Notes: generated by a model not told the origin, from the letters alone. A stretch of DNA of 6,842 nucleotides from an uncultured Roseiflexaceae bacterium (GCA_937974195.1 CALJIC010000199.1:1-6842); one strand, 5' to 3'; shown: positions 1 through 6,545, numbered from the stretch's first letter. Numbers and translations are program-made.

Positions 1-2
1 AC

Positions 3-77
3 ATCGCCGACGCGATCGCCGAGCTCATCGACCGCCGCACACGGTCGCTGGAGCCGTCCACTGAGGTGAGGGGATGA
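3..77 (+). CDS. 3' end of an unidentified gene (partial)
   Basis: Only the last 24 codons and a TGA stop (75-77) are visible; the gene begins before the window. The tail contains IADAIAELIDRRT followed by a polar end, and reads like the C-terminal helix of a soluble protein. Nearly every codon in this frame ends in G or C, matching the real genes here, while the other two forward frames give low-complexity Ser/Arg/Pro strings. The family cannot be recognised from so short a piece. The last codons and the stop lie inside the octamer array that starts at 63, so the repeat appears to supply the end of the protein. A second in-frame TGA follows at 99-101. Confidence 0.6.
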   Translation: MADAIAELIDRRTRSLEPSTEVRG

Positions 78-134
78 CGGGGTGAGGGGGTGAGGGGGTG
101 ACGGGGTGAGCGGGTGACCGGGTGACGAGGTGAC
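63..134. repeat. G-rich octamer array (nine units of roughly GGGGTGAC)
   Basis: Nine consecutive 8-bp units run without a break. They vary at the first two or three positions and at the last (C or G), but all keep the TGA core. Seven runs of three or more G (70-73, 79-82, 86-90, 94-98, 103-106, 112-114, 120-122) are separated by only 3 to 5 nt, which meets the usual G-quadruplex pattern on the + strand. The array overlaps the end of the + gene and forms the left arm of the duplicated module. Because the period is 8, TGA appears in each forward frame every 24 nt. Confidence 0.9.
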
Positions 135-154
135 GTTTGGACACCGGAGACCCT

Positions 155-182
155 GCGGCCCACCCACAATCCTAGTGGCCGC
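155..182. repeat. Core hairpin of module copy 1
   Basis: GCGGCC (155-160) pairs with GGCCGC (177-182). Allowing one bulged C at 161, AC (162-163) also pairs with GT (175-176), giving an 8-bp stem with an 11-nt loop. It sits in the centre of the 116-bp module between the inverted octamer arms. No T-run follows on either strand, so it is not a classical intrinsic terminator by itself. Confidence 0.7.
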
Positions 183-270
183 CATCACCCTGTCACCGTG
201 TCACCGTGTCACCGTGACGGGGTGAGCGGGTGACCGGGTGACGAGGTGACGTTTGGACACCGGAGACCCT

Positions 271-298
271 GCGGCCCACCCACAATCCTAGTGGCCGC
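271..298. repeat. Core hairpin of module copy 2
   Basis: This is the exact second copy of the 155-182 hairpin, displaced by 116 bp, with the same stem, bulge and loop. It lies about 30 bp beyond the stop codon of the - strand DsbA-like gene, so it would be transcribed in that gene's 3' untranslated region if transcription reads through. Confidence 0.7.
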
Positions 299-324
299 CA
301 TCACCCTGTCACCGTGTCACCGTG

Positions 325-1014
325 TCACCGACGGGCCGCCGCCTCATCGAGCAGCGCGCGGTAGGCGTCGAGCGGGTCGCCGGGGTAGGGGGTGTAGCTG
401 CGCACGACCAGCCGCTCCTCGTCGAAGTCCAGCTCGCCCAGCCCGGGCGCCTCGAGCAGGCGGCCGTCCGGCATCGCGAAGGTCGGGCTGCCCGGCACGC
501 GCAGCGTCTCCCAGCCGCGGCGGCTCTCGGCCAGCACCGACCCCTTGTAGCGGCCGCTGTCCCAGTCCTGCTCGAAGCGGGCCAGGTCCAGGCCCACGCC
601 GGCTGCGGCGGCCTCGGCGATCGCCAGGAGCTCGTGGCGCAGCGAGGGGTTGCGCCCCTCGGCGAAGAACGCGTGGCGCAGCACCCAGCTCAGCGCGAAG
701 GCCTGGTCGTGCCCCTGGGCCTGGGCGCACGCGAGGGCCTCGAACGCCGGCCAGAAGGTCGTCGGCCACTCCCAGTCCGGCCGCGGCCAGCGGCGCAGCG
801 GGAGCGACGGGTCGATCCCGGACAGCACCTCGGCCTCGGCGTCCAGCAGCGGCTTCTGCGCCCCCTGTCGGTTGACGTACTCCAGCGCGAGCGCCCGCCA
901 GACGATCCGCACGCGGCCAGCGTACTCCGGCCACACCTGTCGCAGCCGGTGGACCGCCAGGTAGGCGAACGGGCAGTCGATGCTGGAGTAGACCTCGATC
1001 GTCGGAAGGTTCAT
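325..1014 (-). CDS. DsbA-family / 2-hydroxychromene-2-carboxylate isomerase-like thioredoxin-fold protein
   Basis: This 229-residue protein appears to be a cytoplasmic thioredoxin-fold enzyme of the DsbA/FrnE/HCCA-isomerase group; no signal peptide or membrane segment is visible. The first strand leads into SSIDCPFAYLA, with the active-site Cys at 14. A helical insert rich in W and A covers roughly residues 75-160. VPGSPTF (173-179) carries the cis-proline expected of the fold. Where a redox-active FrnE/DsbA member would have CPWC, this one has CPFA, so the resolving cysteine is missing; the only other Cys seen is C96. That favours an isomerase or a glutathione- or thiol-dependent role over disulfide oxidation. 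The ATG at 1014 is chosen because GGAGG lies 5 nt upstream; an in-frame GTG at 1029 would extend it by five codons. The TGA stop lies in module copy 2. Family placement is fairly sure; the substrate is unknown. Confidence 0.85.
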   Translation of the reverse strand: MNLPTIEVYSSIDCPFAYLAVHRLRQVWPEYAGRVRIVWRALALEYVNRQGAQKPLLDAEAEVLSGIDPSLPLRRWPRPDWEWPTTFWPAFEALACAQAQGHDQAFALSWVLRHAFFAEGRNPSLRHELLAIAEAAAAGVGLDLARFEQDWDSGRYKGSVLAESRRGWETLRVPGSPTFAMPDGRLLEAPGLGELDFDEERLVVRSYTPYPGDPLDAYRALLDEAAARR

Positions 1015-1019
1015 CACGG

Positions 1020-1024
1020 CCTCC
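1020..1024 (-). promoter_or_regulatory. Ribosome binding site GGAGG for the DsbA-like gene
   Basis: On the - strand GGAGG is separated by 5 nt from the ATG at 1014. This decides the start against the in-frame GTG at 1029 (upstream of the site) and the GTG at 1017 (only 2 nt away). Confidence 0.7.
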
Positions 1025-1051
1025 GCCACTCAATCCGTACGACGTGCGCGG

Positions 1052-1148
1052 CGGGCCCTGGCCCGTGCCCCGGCGGTGAGGTGCGGGAGGCGATTCCTTC
1101 CCGCGCAGCGGCGGTGAAAGGGCTCGTGGAGGGCCTGCGGCCCTTCAC
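1052..1148. repeat. Cluster of four hairpins in the divergent spacer
   Basis: The spacer between the divergent DsbA-like and thiolase genes is rich in inverted repeats. CGGGCC/GGCCCG (1052-1065) has a 2-nt loop. GCGGGAGG (1083-1090) pairs with CC-TCCCGC (1096-1104, bulged T at 1098). GTGAA-GGGC (1114-1123, one bulged A) pairs with GCCCTTCAC (1140-1148). GGGCC (1131-1135) pairs with GGCCC (1139-1143) across a 3-nt loop. The last two share bases and exclude each other. No convincing -35/-10 pair for either gene is seen here, although promoters are expected. The structures could be leader elements or a bidirectional control region; this is inference. Confidence 0.55.
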
Positions 1149-1171
1149 ACATGCGCACCTCACCATGCTAC

Positions 1172-1176
1172 GAGGA
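1172..1176 (+). promoter_or_regulatory. Ribosome binding site GAGGA for the thiolase
   Basis: GAGGA ends 7 nt before the ATG at 1184. The alternative in-frame ATG at 1151 has no purine-rich site before it and sits just behind the 1114-1148 hairpin, so 1184 is the better start. Confidence 0.8.
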
Positions 1177-1183
1177 AAACGAG

Positions 1184-2413
1184 ATGTTGCAAGACGCGCT
1201 GATCCTGGCGGCGGTGCGGACGCCGGTGGCCCGCTACGGGGGCGCCCTGAAGGACGTGCGCCCGGACGACCTGGCCGCCCACGTGCTGCGCGCGCTGATC
1301 GACCGCTCCGGCGTCGCCCCGGAGGACATCGCCGACGTCTACCTGGGCTGCGCCAACCAGGCCGGCGAGGATAACCGCAACGTCGCGCGGATGGCGGCGC
1401 TCCTCGCCGGCCTGCCGGTCTCCGTGCCGGGCGTGACCGTCAACCGCCTGTGCGGCAGCGGGCTCGAGGCGGTGCACCAGGCCGCCCGCGCGGCGATGCT
1501 CGGCGAGGGCGAGCTGTTCATCGCCGGGGGCGTCGAGAGCATGACCCGCGCGCCGTTCGTCTTCGCCAAGAGCGCGGCGGCCTTCGAGCGCCAGCCGCCC
1601 CAGGTGTACGACACGACGATCGGCTGGCGCTTCGTCAACCCGCGCATGGAGCAGCTCGGCCACACCCTCGCCCTCGGCGAGACCGCCGAGCTGGTCGCGG
1701 AGCGCCACGGGATCACCCGCGAGGAGCAGGACCGCTTCGCGCTCGAGAGCCAGCGGCGGGCTGCGGCCGCGATCGCCGCCGGCCGCTTCGCCGATGAGAT
1801 CGTCCCGGTGCCGCTTCCCCCAGCCCGCAGGGGCGGGGCGGACGCGCCGAGCGAGTTCGCCGTCGACGAGCACCCGCGCCCCGAGACGACGCTCGAGGCG
1901 CTCGCGCGGCTCCGGCCCGTCTTCCGGCCGGGCGGCACGGTGACGGCCGGCAACTCGAGCGGCGTGAACGACGGGGCGGCGGCGCTGCTGATCGGCACCC
2001 GCGAGGCCGCCCGGAGGCGCGGGCTCGCGCCGCTGGCGCGCATCGTGAGCATGGCTGTCGCCGGGGTCGACCCGTCCGTCATGGGGCTCGGGCCGATCCC
2101 CGCGTCCCGCGCGGCGCTCGCCCGCGCCGGGATCAGCGTCGCGGATCTCGACCTGGTCGAGCTGAACGAGGCGTTCGCGTCCCAGGCGATCGCCTGCATC
2201 CGCGAGCTGGGGCTCGACCCGCAGCGGGTCAACGTGAACGGCGGGGCGATCGCCCTCGGCCACCCGCTCGGCGCCTCGGGCGCGCGCATCCTCACCACGC
2301 TGGTCCACGAGCTGCGCCGCCGGCGCGGGCGCTACGGGCTCGCGACCATGTGCATCGGCGTCGGCCAGGGCATCGCGACGGTGATCGAGGCGCTGCCGCC
2401 CGGCGCGGCTTAG
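1184..2413 (+). CDS. Thiolase, probably 3-oxoadipyl-CoA thiolase (acetyl-CoA C-acyltransferase family)
   Basis: A complete 409-residue thiolase, the usual length for the family. These enzymes split 3-oxoacyl-CoA with CoA into acetyl-CoA and a shortened acyl-CoA, or run in reverse, in the cytoplasm. The acyl-accepting Cys is in NRLCGSG (C90). NEAF begins at N328, GHP gives H360, and the acid/base Cys is in MCIGVGQG (C390), so the catalytic set is complete. Stretches such as GCANQAGEDNRNVARMA (55-71) and DTTIGWRFVNP are typical of the PcaF/PaaJ branch, which makes succinyl-CoA and acetyl-CoA from 3-oxoadipyl-CoA at the end of the beta-ketoadipate or phenylacetate routes. No CoA-transferase or other ring-cleavage gene is present, so a general acetyl-CoA acetyltransferase role remains possible. 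The start at 1184 is set by GAGGA 7 nt upstream. Its TAG overlaps the stop of the convergent MOSC gene. Confidence 0.93.
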   Translation: MLQDALILAAVRTPVARYGGALKDVRPDDLAAHVLRALIDRSGVAPEDIADVYLGCANQAGEDNRNVARMAALLAGLPVSVPGVTVNRLCGSGLEAVHQAARAAMLGEGELFIAGGVESMTRAPFVFAKSAAAFERQPPQVYDTTIGWRFVNPRMEQLGHTLALGETAELVAERHGITREEQDRFALESQRRAAAAIAAGRFADEIVPVPLPPARRGGADAPSEFAVDEHPRPETTLEALARLRPVFRPGGTVTAGNSSGVNDGAAALLIGTREAARRRGLAPLARIVSMAVAGVDPSVMGLGPIPASRAALARAGISVADLDLVELNEAFASQAIACIRELGLDPQRVNVNGGAIALGHPLGASGARILTTLVHELRRRRGRYGLATMCIGVGQGIATVIEALPPGAA

Positions 2414-3300
2414 CCCTCCGCCCCCGCCACGCTGACCGTGTCGCCGCGGCGAAGCACGCCGCCCTGCAGCACAGCGGCGTAGACCCCGGCCACGGCCGAC
2501 ATGACGACTCCCGGCGCCAGGGTTGCGCTGGGGGCCGCGCTGTGCCGCGCGAGCGCCCGCAGGATGCCGGGGTCGTGCGGGAGGTCGCCCTGCGGAAGGG
2601 TTGTGACCACACACCTGGGGGCGGGGTCGATCAGGTGCAGGCGCACGCCCCCGGCGGCCACGAGCGTCTTCCCGAGCCAGGCGTGCTCGACGAAGCCGCT
2701 CAGGCCCGGCTCAGGCGCGATGACGATGTTCGGCCGAAAGCGGCGGGCCTCGAAGCGCCCGGCGGGAGACAGCTCGCGGAGCCGGTCGAGCGTGGCCGTG
2801 GTCAGGATGTGGACGGGCGCGTAGTCGAAGAAGGTGCCGGCCGGCGCCGCGAGCGCCATCGGCTCCACCCGGATGACCTCCTCGGCCGCCGGATCGTCGA
2901 CCGGGGCGCGGTTGGCCTCGCGGGTGGGCGCCGCCGGCGCCTCCCTCGCCAGCATGACCTCGCGGCCGAGCGCGCGGGAGAGGACGCGGTCGACATCCGG
3001 CTCCTCGCTGCTCACCACGCCGCCGTCGGGGAGCGTGATCCAGACCGGCGGCAGCGGCTCGTCCGGCGCCGGCGGCGCGGCGAACGCGGCGCGGCACGCG
3101 AAGAGCCGGCTCCACTTGCGCGGGTGCTTCGCGCTGGCGACGTGGCCGGTCGCGCGGTCCACCACCGCGTAGGCCCGGTCGCCGAGCAGGCCGCGCGCGC
3201 CGACCGCCGTCCCGTTCAGCTCCTCGCCCTGCATCGACTTGACCGGGTAGCGCCACAGCCCGACCACCGCTCCTGCCGTCTCACCGCTCACGTCGGCCAT
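2410..3300 (-). CDS. MOSC-domain protein (YcbX/mARC-like, molybdenum-cofactor-associated)
   Basis: A 296-residue protein with an N-terminal MOSC beta-barrel domain followed by a MOSC domain. The N-terminal part shows GLWRYPVKSMQGEEL (14-28) and GLLGDRAYAVVD (37-48), both typical. RFRPN (187-191) and DPAPRCVVTT, with the conserved Cys at 230, mark the MOSC domain. In mARC and YcbX proteins the equivalent Cys ligates molybdenum, and the enzymes reduce N-hydroxylated compounds with partner electron carriers. No 2Fe-2S ferredoxin domain is fused at the C-terminus, unlike E. coli YcbX. The ATG at 3300 matches the usual N-terminus, but AAGAGG abuts it directly, so the GTG at 3291 (site 9 nt away) is a real alternative. 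An open extension upstream to 3501 overlaps the sbcC end and terminator and looks non-coding. Its TAA overlaps the thiolase stop. No clear promoter was seen. Confidence 0.88.
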   Translation of the reverse strand: MADVSGETAGAVVGLWRYPVKSMQGEELNGTAVGARGLLGDRAYAVVDRATGHVASAKHPRKWSRLFACRAAFAAPPAPDEPLPPVWITLPDGGVVSSEEPDVDRVLSRALGREVMLAREAPAAPTREANRAPVDDPAAEEVIRVEPMALAAPAGTFFDYAPVHILTTATLDRLRELSPAGRFEARRFRPNIVIAPEPGLSGFVEHAWLGKTLVAAGGVRLHLIDPAPRCVVTTLPQGDLPHDPGILRALARHSAAPSATLAPGVVMSAVAGVYAAVLQGGVLRRGDTVSVAGAEG

Positions 3301-3396
3301 CCTCTTCGTGACACAAGGGGCGCGGCGGCCACGCCACGCACCCGCTGGAGAAATTGGAGAGGCGAAGCCGCCCCAGAAGCTTCCCTTTCCTGCGGC

Positions 3397-3421
3397 AAAA
3401 AAGGGAGGGCCTGCGCCCTCC
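3397..3421 (-). terminator. Intrinsic terminator downstream of sbcC
   Basis: On the - strand GGAGGGC pairs perfectly with GCCCTCC around the tetraloop GCAG (3404-3421), followed by one C and six T (the A-run at 3397-3402 on +). It begins about 65 nt past the sbcC stop, the classic place and form for Rho-independent termination. It implies that the downstream MOSC gene is transcribed separately, or only by read-through. The rest of the 3301-3485 spacer shows no gene and no convincing promoter. Confidence 0.85.
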
Positions 3422-3485
3422 ACACCCTCCGGCAGAAAGCAACCGCGCCGGGCATGCGGCCCTGACTTCCGACGGCGGCGGCGCG

Positions 3486-6400
3486 TCAGGCGATCTGCCA
3501 CACGCTTCCGGCGGGCGTCTTGGTGATCTCGATCTGCACCGGGAACAGGTCCTTCAGCTCCTGGATGTGAGTGATCACCAGGATGCGCTTGAACTCGTTC
3601 TGCACCGAGGTGATCGCCTCGACCAGCCGCTCGCGGCCGCGGGCGTCCTGCGAGCCGAAGCCCTCGTCGATCACCAGAGTCTCGAGCCGCGCCCCGGCGC
3701 GCTTGGCGAGCAGCTTGGCGAGCGCGATGCGGATGGCGAAGTCCAGCCGGAAGGCCTCGCCGCCGCTGTAGGCGTCGTACACACGCGTGCCGAGCCCGTC
3801 CGCGATCTTGATCTCCAGCGTCTCGACCGTGTCGCCCTTCTTCGTCGAGGCCTGCGTCTCGAACGTCAGGTGCATCTGGTTGTCGGTCATGCGCGCCAGC
3901 AGGCGGTTGGCCTCGCGCTCGATCTCAGGGATGGCGGTCTCGATCAGCATGGCCTGCACGCCCCTCTTGCCGAACGCCTGGGTCAGCTCGTCGAACAGGC
4001 TCTTGCGCTCGATCAGCGCGCGCCGCTGCCCCTCCACCTGCAGCAGCTCGGCGGCCGCCTCCTCACTGCGCCGCAGGTCCGCCTGGCGCTCGCCGAGGTC
4101 CTTCTGGCGCACGGCCACGGCCTCCTGCAGCCGCCTCAGCTCGGCGGCGGCTTCGTCCCGCTGGCGAATAGCCGGCGCCAGCTGCCGCAGCTCCTCGTCG
4201 AGCGAGCGCAGCTCGGCCTCCGCGGCGGCGATCTCGGCCTCGCGCTGCCGCAGGCTCTCCTCATCGCGCGCCAGCCCCTCGCGGTGCTCGGCCAGCCACT
4301 CCTCGGCCCGGCTGAGCCGCTGCTGCTGCTCCTCCCAGCCCTGCAGCGCCTCCACCTCGGCCCGGGCGGCGTCGTAGCGCTCGCGCGAGTAGCCGAGCGC
4401 CTCCACCTCGGCGTCCAGCCGCGCCAGCTCGGCGCGCGCCTCGTGCGCGAAGTCGCCCTGGGCCAGGCGCGCGGTGAGGGCCGCGGCGAGCTGCTCCTGC
4501 TCGTGCATGGCCGGGTCCTCGGCGTCGATCCGCGCGATCTCCTGCTGGGCGCTCTTGATCTTCACCTGGATGTCGTTCTGCTCGGCGGCGCGCTGCTCGA
4601 GCGTGGCGATGCGCGCCTCGAGCGCGTTCATCTCGCGCTCCAGCGCGTCCAGCGTGCCGAGGCCGGCGATCTCAGACTCGACCCGCGAGAGCTCCTGCCT
4701 GAGCCCGCGCTCGTAGTCGCCCCTGAGCAGCTGCAGCTGCACGTCGTCCAGCAGGCGCTGCTGCTCGGCCTGCTGACGGCGCAGCTCCTCGATCTTGCGC
4801 AGCTCGCTCTCCAGCGTGGCCACGCGCGCCGCGACCTCGGCCTTGGCGGCCACGCGCCGCTCGAGCGCGTCGATCTCGGCGCGCAGCGCCTGGGCCTGGG
4901 CGTTGACGGACTCCAGCTCGCGCTTGGTCGCGCCGTGCTGCGCCAGCAGATCGCGGCGCTCGCGCTCGTACTCGGCCTCGATGTGCGAGCGGTCGGTCAG
5001 CTCGCCGCCGCACAGCGGGCAGGTCTTCAGGTCGCCAGCGAGCATGTCGATCTTCTGGCGGATCTCCTTGCCGCGCGCCTCGATCGTCTTGATCTCGGCG
5101 CCGAGGGAGCCGGCACGCTCGACGAGCTCGCGCTCGAGGCGCCGCTGCTCCTCCAGCCGCTGCTCGTCGGCCTCCAGCCGCTGGCGCTCCTTCCGGGCCT
5201 GCGCCAGCTCATCGCGCCAGCGCCCCTCGTCCCTGGTCTCCTCGGCGAGCTTGCGGAGCTGCCGCTTGAACTCCTCGCGGCTCGCCACGAGCGAGTCGCG
5301 CCGCATCTCGATCTTGCCCTGCAGCTCGGTGCGCTGGCGCATGAGCTCGTTGACCGACCGGATGCGCTCGCGCAGGTCGGCGCGCCGGGCGCGCGCCTGC
5401 GCCAGCTCCTCGGCCATCGGGCCGAAGCCGTCCAGCTGGCGGCGCAGCTCCTCGAGGCTCCTCTCGAGCGCGGGGCGCCGCGCCGCCCGCTCGCGGAGGC
5501 TGCGCAGCTCGCTCTCGGCCACCCGCAGGTCGGCGCGCAGGCGGGCCTCCTCCTCGCGCAGCGCCTCAAGCTGCGCCGCGCGCCGCTCCTGCAGCGCGTC
5601 GTACGCATCGCGCAGCCCCTCCAGCCGCACCCGCTCGGCCTGCGCCGCCTGGAGCCGCGCGGCCCCGGCGAGGATCTCCTCGCGCCGCTCGATGATCTCC
5701 AGCGCCCGCGACACGCCGCGCCGCCGCTTCTCGACATCGGCCCGCAGCGCCTCGCAGTCGCTGCGCAGGCGCTCCAGCTGGCGGAGGCGCTCGTCGCGCA
5801 GGGCGCGGCGCGCCTCAAGCGCCTGCGCCCGCTCCGCCGCCTGGTCGCGCGCGAGCTGCGCCGCGGCCACCTGCGCCTCGAGCTCGGCCAGCAGCTCCTC
5901 GGCGCGCCGCAGCTCGGCGATGTACACCTCGCGCTTCTCCGCCTGCTGGCGCAGCGCGGCCGCGTGGCCCTCCAGGCTCTTCACCTGGCCGTCCAGGCTG
6001 CGCGCGCGCTCCTTCGAGCGCGCCTCCAGCTCCTCGTAGGCCTGCAGGCCCAGGATGCCGGCCAGCACCTCCTTGCGGCGCGCCGGCTCCTTGCGGGTGA
6101 ACTCGTCCGCGTGGCCCTGCCGCAGGTAGGCCGAGTTCGCGAACAGCTCGTAGTCCATCCGCAGCGTGCGGTTGATCGCCTCCTGCGTCTCGCGCACGCC
6201 GCTCTCGCCGATCGGCTTCCAGCCCTCGCCGTTGCGCGCCTGAAACTCCAGCCAGGTCTGCCCGACCCGCTTGCCCTTGCTGCGCTTGCGGATCACGCGG
6301 TAGTCCTGCCCATCCAGCGTGAAGATCAGCTCGACCTCCATGTCGGCGGCGCCCAGGGCGATCAGCTCGTCCGAGCTGAGCCGCGCCTCGCCCCACAGCG

Positions 6401-6545
6401 CCCAGGTCATGGCATCCAGCAGGGCGGATTTGCCGCTGCCGTTCTCGCCCGCCAGGCAGGCGATGTTGATGCCGTCCAGGTCGAGCGGCGGCAGCCCCTC
6501 GCGGTAGCACATGAAGTTGCGGAGCGCGATCTTACGTGGGATCAT
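3486..6545 (-). CDS. sbcC: SbcC/Rad50-type DNA repair ATPase
   Basis: A 1019-residue SMC-like ATPase, normal length for SbcC. With SbcD (Mre11-type) it forms an ATP-dependent nuclease that processes DNA ends and opens hairpins and cruciforms in the nucleoid. The N-terminal lobe begins MIPRKIALRNF, with Walker A GENGSGKS (33-40) and Q-loop YLRQGHAD (Q143). Two long Glu/Arg/Ala/Leu heptad coiled coils, about 165-500 and 525-850, flank the zinc hook CPLCGGEL (C509, C512), which sits exactly at mid-protein. The C-terminal lobe has signature YSGGE (926-930), Walker B LVIDE (957-961), D-loop GSQD (964-967) and the switch His in ITHI (H993). All key residues are present. The ATG at 6545 has GAGG 5 nt upstream and the family N-terminus; a 33-codon extension to 6644 would start upstream of the promoter's own -10. 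No sbcD neighbour is seen. The gene has its own promoter and terminator. Confidence 0.96.
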   Translation of the reverse strand: MIPRKIALRNFMCYREGLPPLDLDGINIACLAGENGSGKSALLDAMTWALWGEARLSSDELIALGAADMEVELIFTLDGQDYRVIRKRSKGKRVGQTWLEFQARNGEGWKPIGESGVRETQEAINRTLRMDYELFANSAYLRQGHADEFTRKEPARRKEVLAGILGLQAYEELEARSKERARSLDGQVKSLEGHAAALRQQAEKREVYIAELRRAEELLAELEAQVAAAQLARDQAAERAQALEARRALRDERLRQLERLRSDCEALRADVEKRRRGVSRALEIIERREEILAGAARLQAAQAERVRLEGLRDAYDALQERRAAQLEALREEEARLRADLRVAESELRSLRERAARRPALERSLEELRRQLDGFGPMAEELAQARARRADLRERIRSVNELMRQRTELQGKIEMRRDSLVASREEFKRQLRKLAEETRDEGRWRDELAQARKERQRLEADEQRLEEQRRLERELVERAGSLGAEIKTIEARGKEIRQKIDMLAGDLKTCPLCGGELTDRSHIEAEYERERRDLLAQHGATKRELESVNAQAQALRAEIDALERRVAAKAEVAARVATLESELRKIEELRRQQAEQQRLLDDVQLQLLRGDYERGLRQELSRVESEIAGLGTLDALEREMNALEARIATLEQRAAEQNDIQVKIKSAQQEIARIDAEDPAMHEQEQLAAALTARLAQGDFAHEARAELARLDAEVEALGYSRERYDAARAEVEALQGWEEQQQRLSRAEEWLAEHREGLARDEESLRQREAEIAAAEAELRSLDEELRQLAPAIRQRDEAAAELRRLQEAVAVRQKDLGERQADLRRSEEAAAELLQVEGQRRALIERKSLFDELTQAFGKRGVQAMLIETAIPEIEREANRLLARMTDNQMHLTFETQASTKKGDTVETLEIKIADGLGTRVYDAYSGGEAFRLDFAIRIALAKLLAKRAGARLETLVIDEGFGSQDARGRERLVEAITSVQNEFKRILVITHIQELKDLFPVQIEITKTPAGSVWQIA

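Larger units (their letters stand above)
98..329. repeat. Exact tandem duplication of a 116-bp palindromic module
   Basis: Positions 98-213 and 214-329 are identical base for base by my reading. Each copy has left-arm octamers containing GGTGA, a 48-nt core (135-182 and 251-298), then right-arm units CATCACCC and three TGTCACCG (183-214 and 299-330). The right arm is the reverse complement of the left-arm theme, so each copy can fold as a long imperfect hairpin. The junction between copies is itself palindromic (GTCACCGTGAC, 208-218). Perfect identity in non-coding DNA suggests a recent duplication, probably by slippage or unequal exchange between octamers. The block fills the convergent space between two genes. 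It holds no credible gene; forward frames here are low-complexity. Confidence 0.95.

Noticed and set aside
98..329. CRISPR array
   Set aside because: There are two adjacent identical 116-bp copies without spacers; the short units are 8-bp octamers, not 25-40 bp repeats.
63..330. Integron attC or phage attachment site
   Set aside because: No integrase or cassette gene is near, and the inverted arms are octamer arrays without recognisable core sites.
1151..1183. N-terminal extension of the thiolase by 11 codons
   Set aside because: There is no ribosome site before 1151, whereas GAGGA is well placed for 1184, and thiolases usually begin a few residues before the AAVRTP motif.
322..1374. Long + strand open frame opposite the DsbA-like gene
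   Set aside because: It runs antisense through a recognisable protein, across a divergent spacer and into the thiolase in the wrong frame; it has no motif.
1160..2614. Long - strand open frame opposite the thiolase
   Set aside because: It is an Arg/Ala/Gly/Pro-rich shadow with no motif, while the thiolase on the other strand has complete catalytic residues.
2350..3465. Long + strand open frame opposite the MOSC gene
   Set aside because: It is a low-complexity Arg/Gly/Ala shadow; the - strand has the MOSC motifs.
3301..3501. N-terminal extension of the MOSC protein
   Set aside because: It would overlap the end of sbcC and contain its terminator, and the residues match no MOSC N-terminus.
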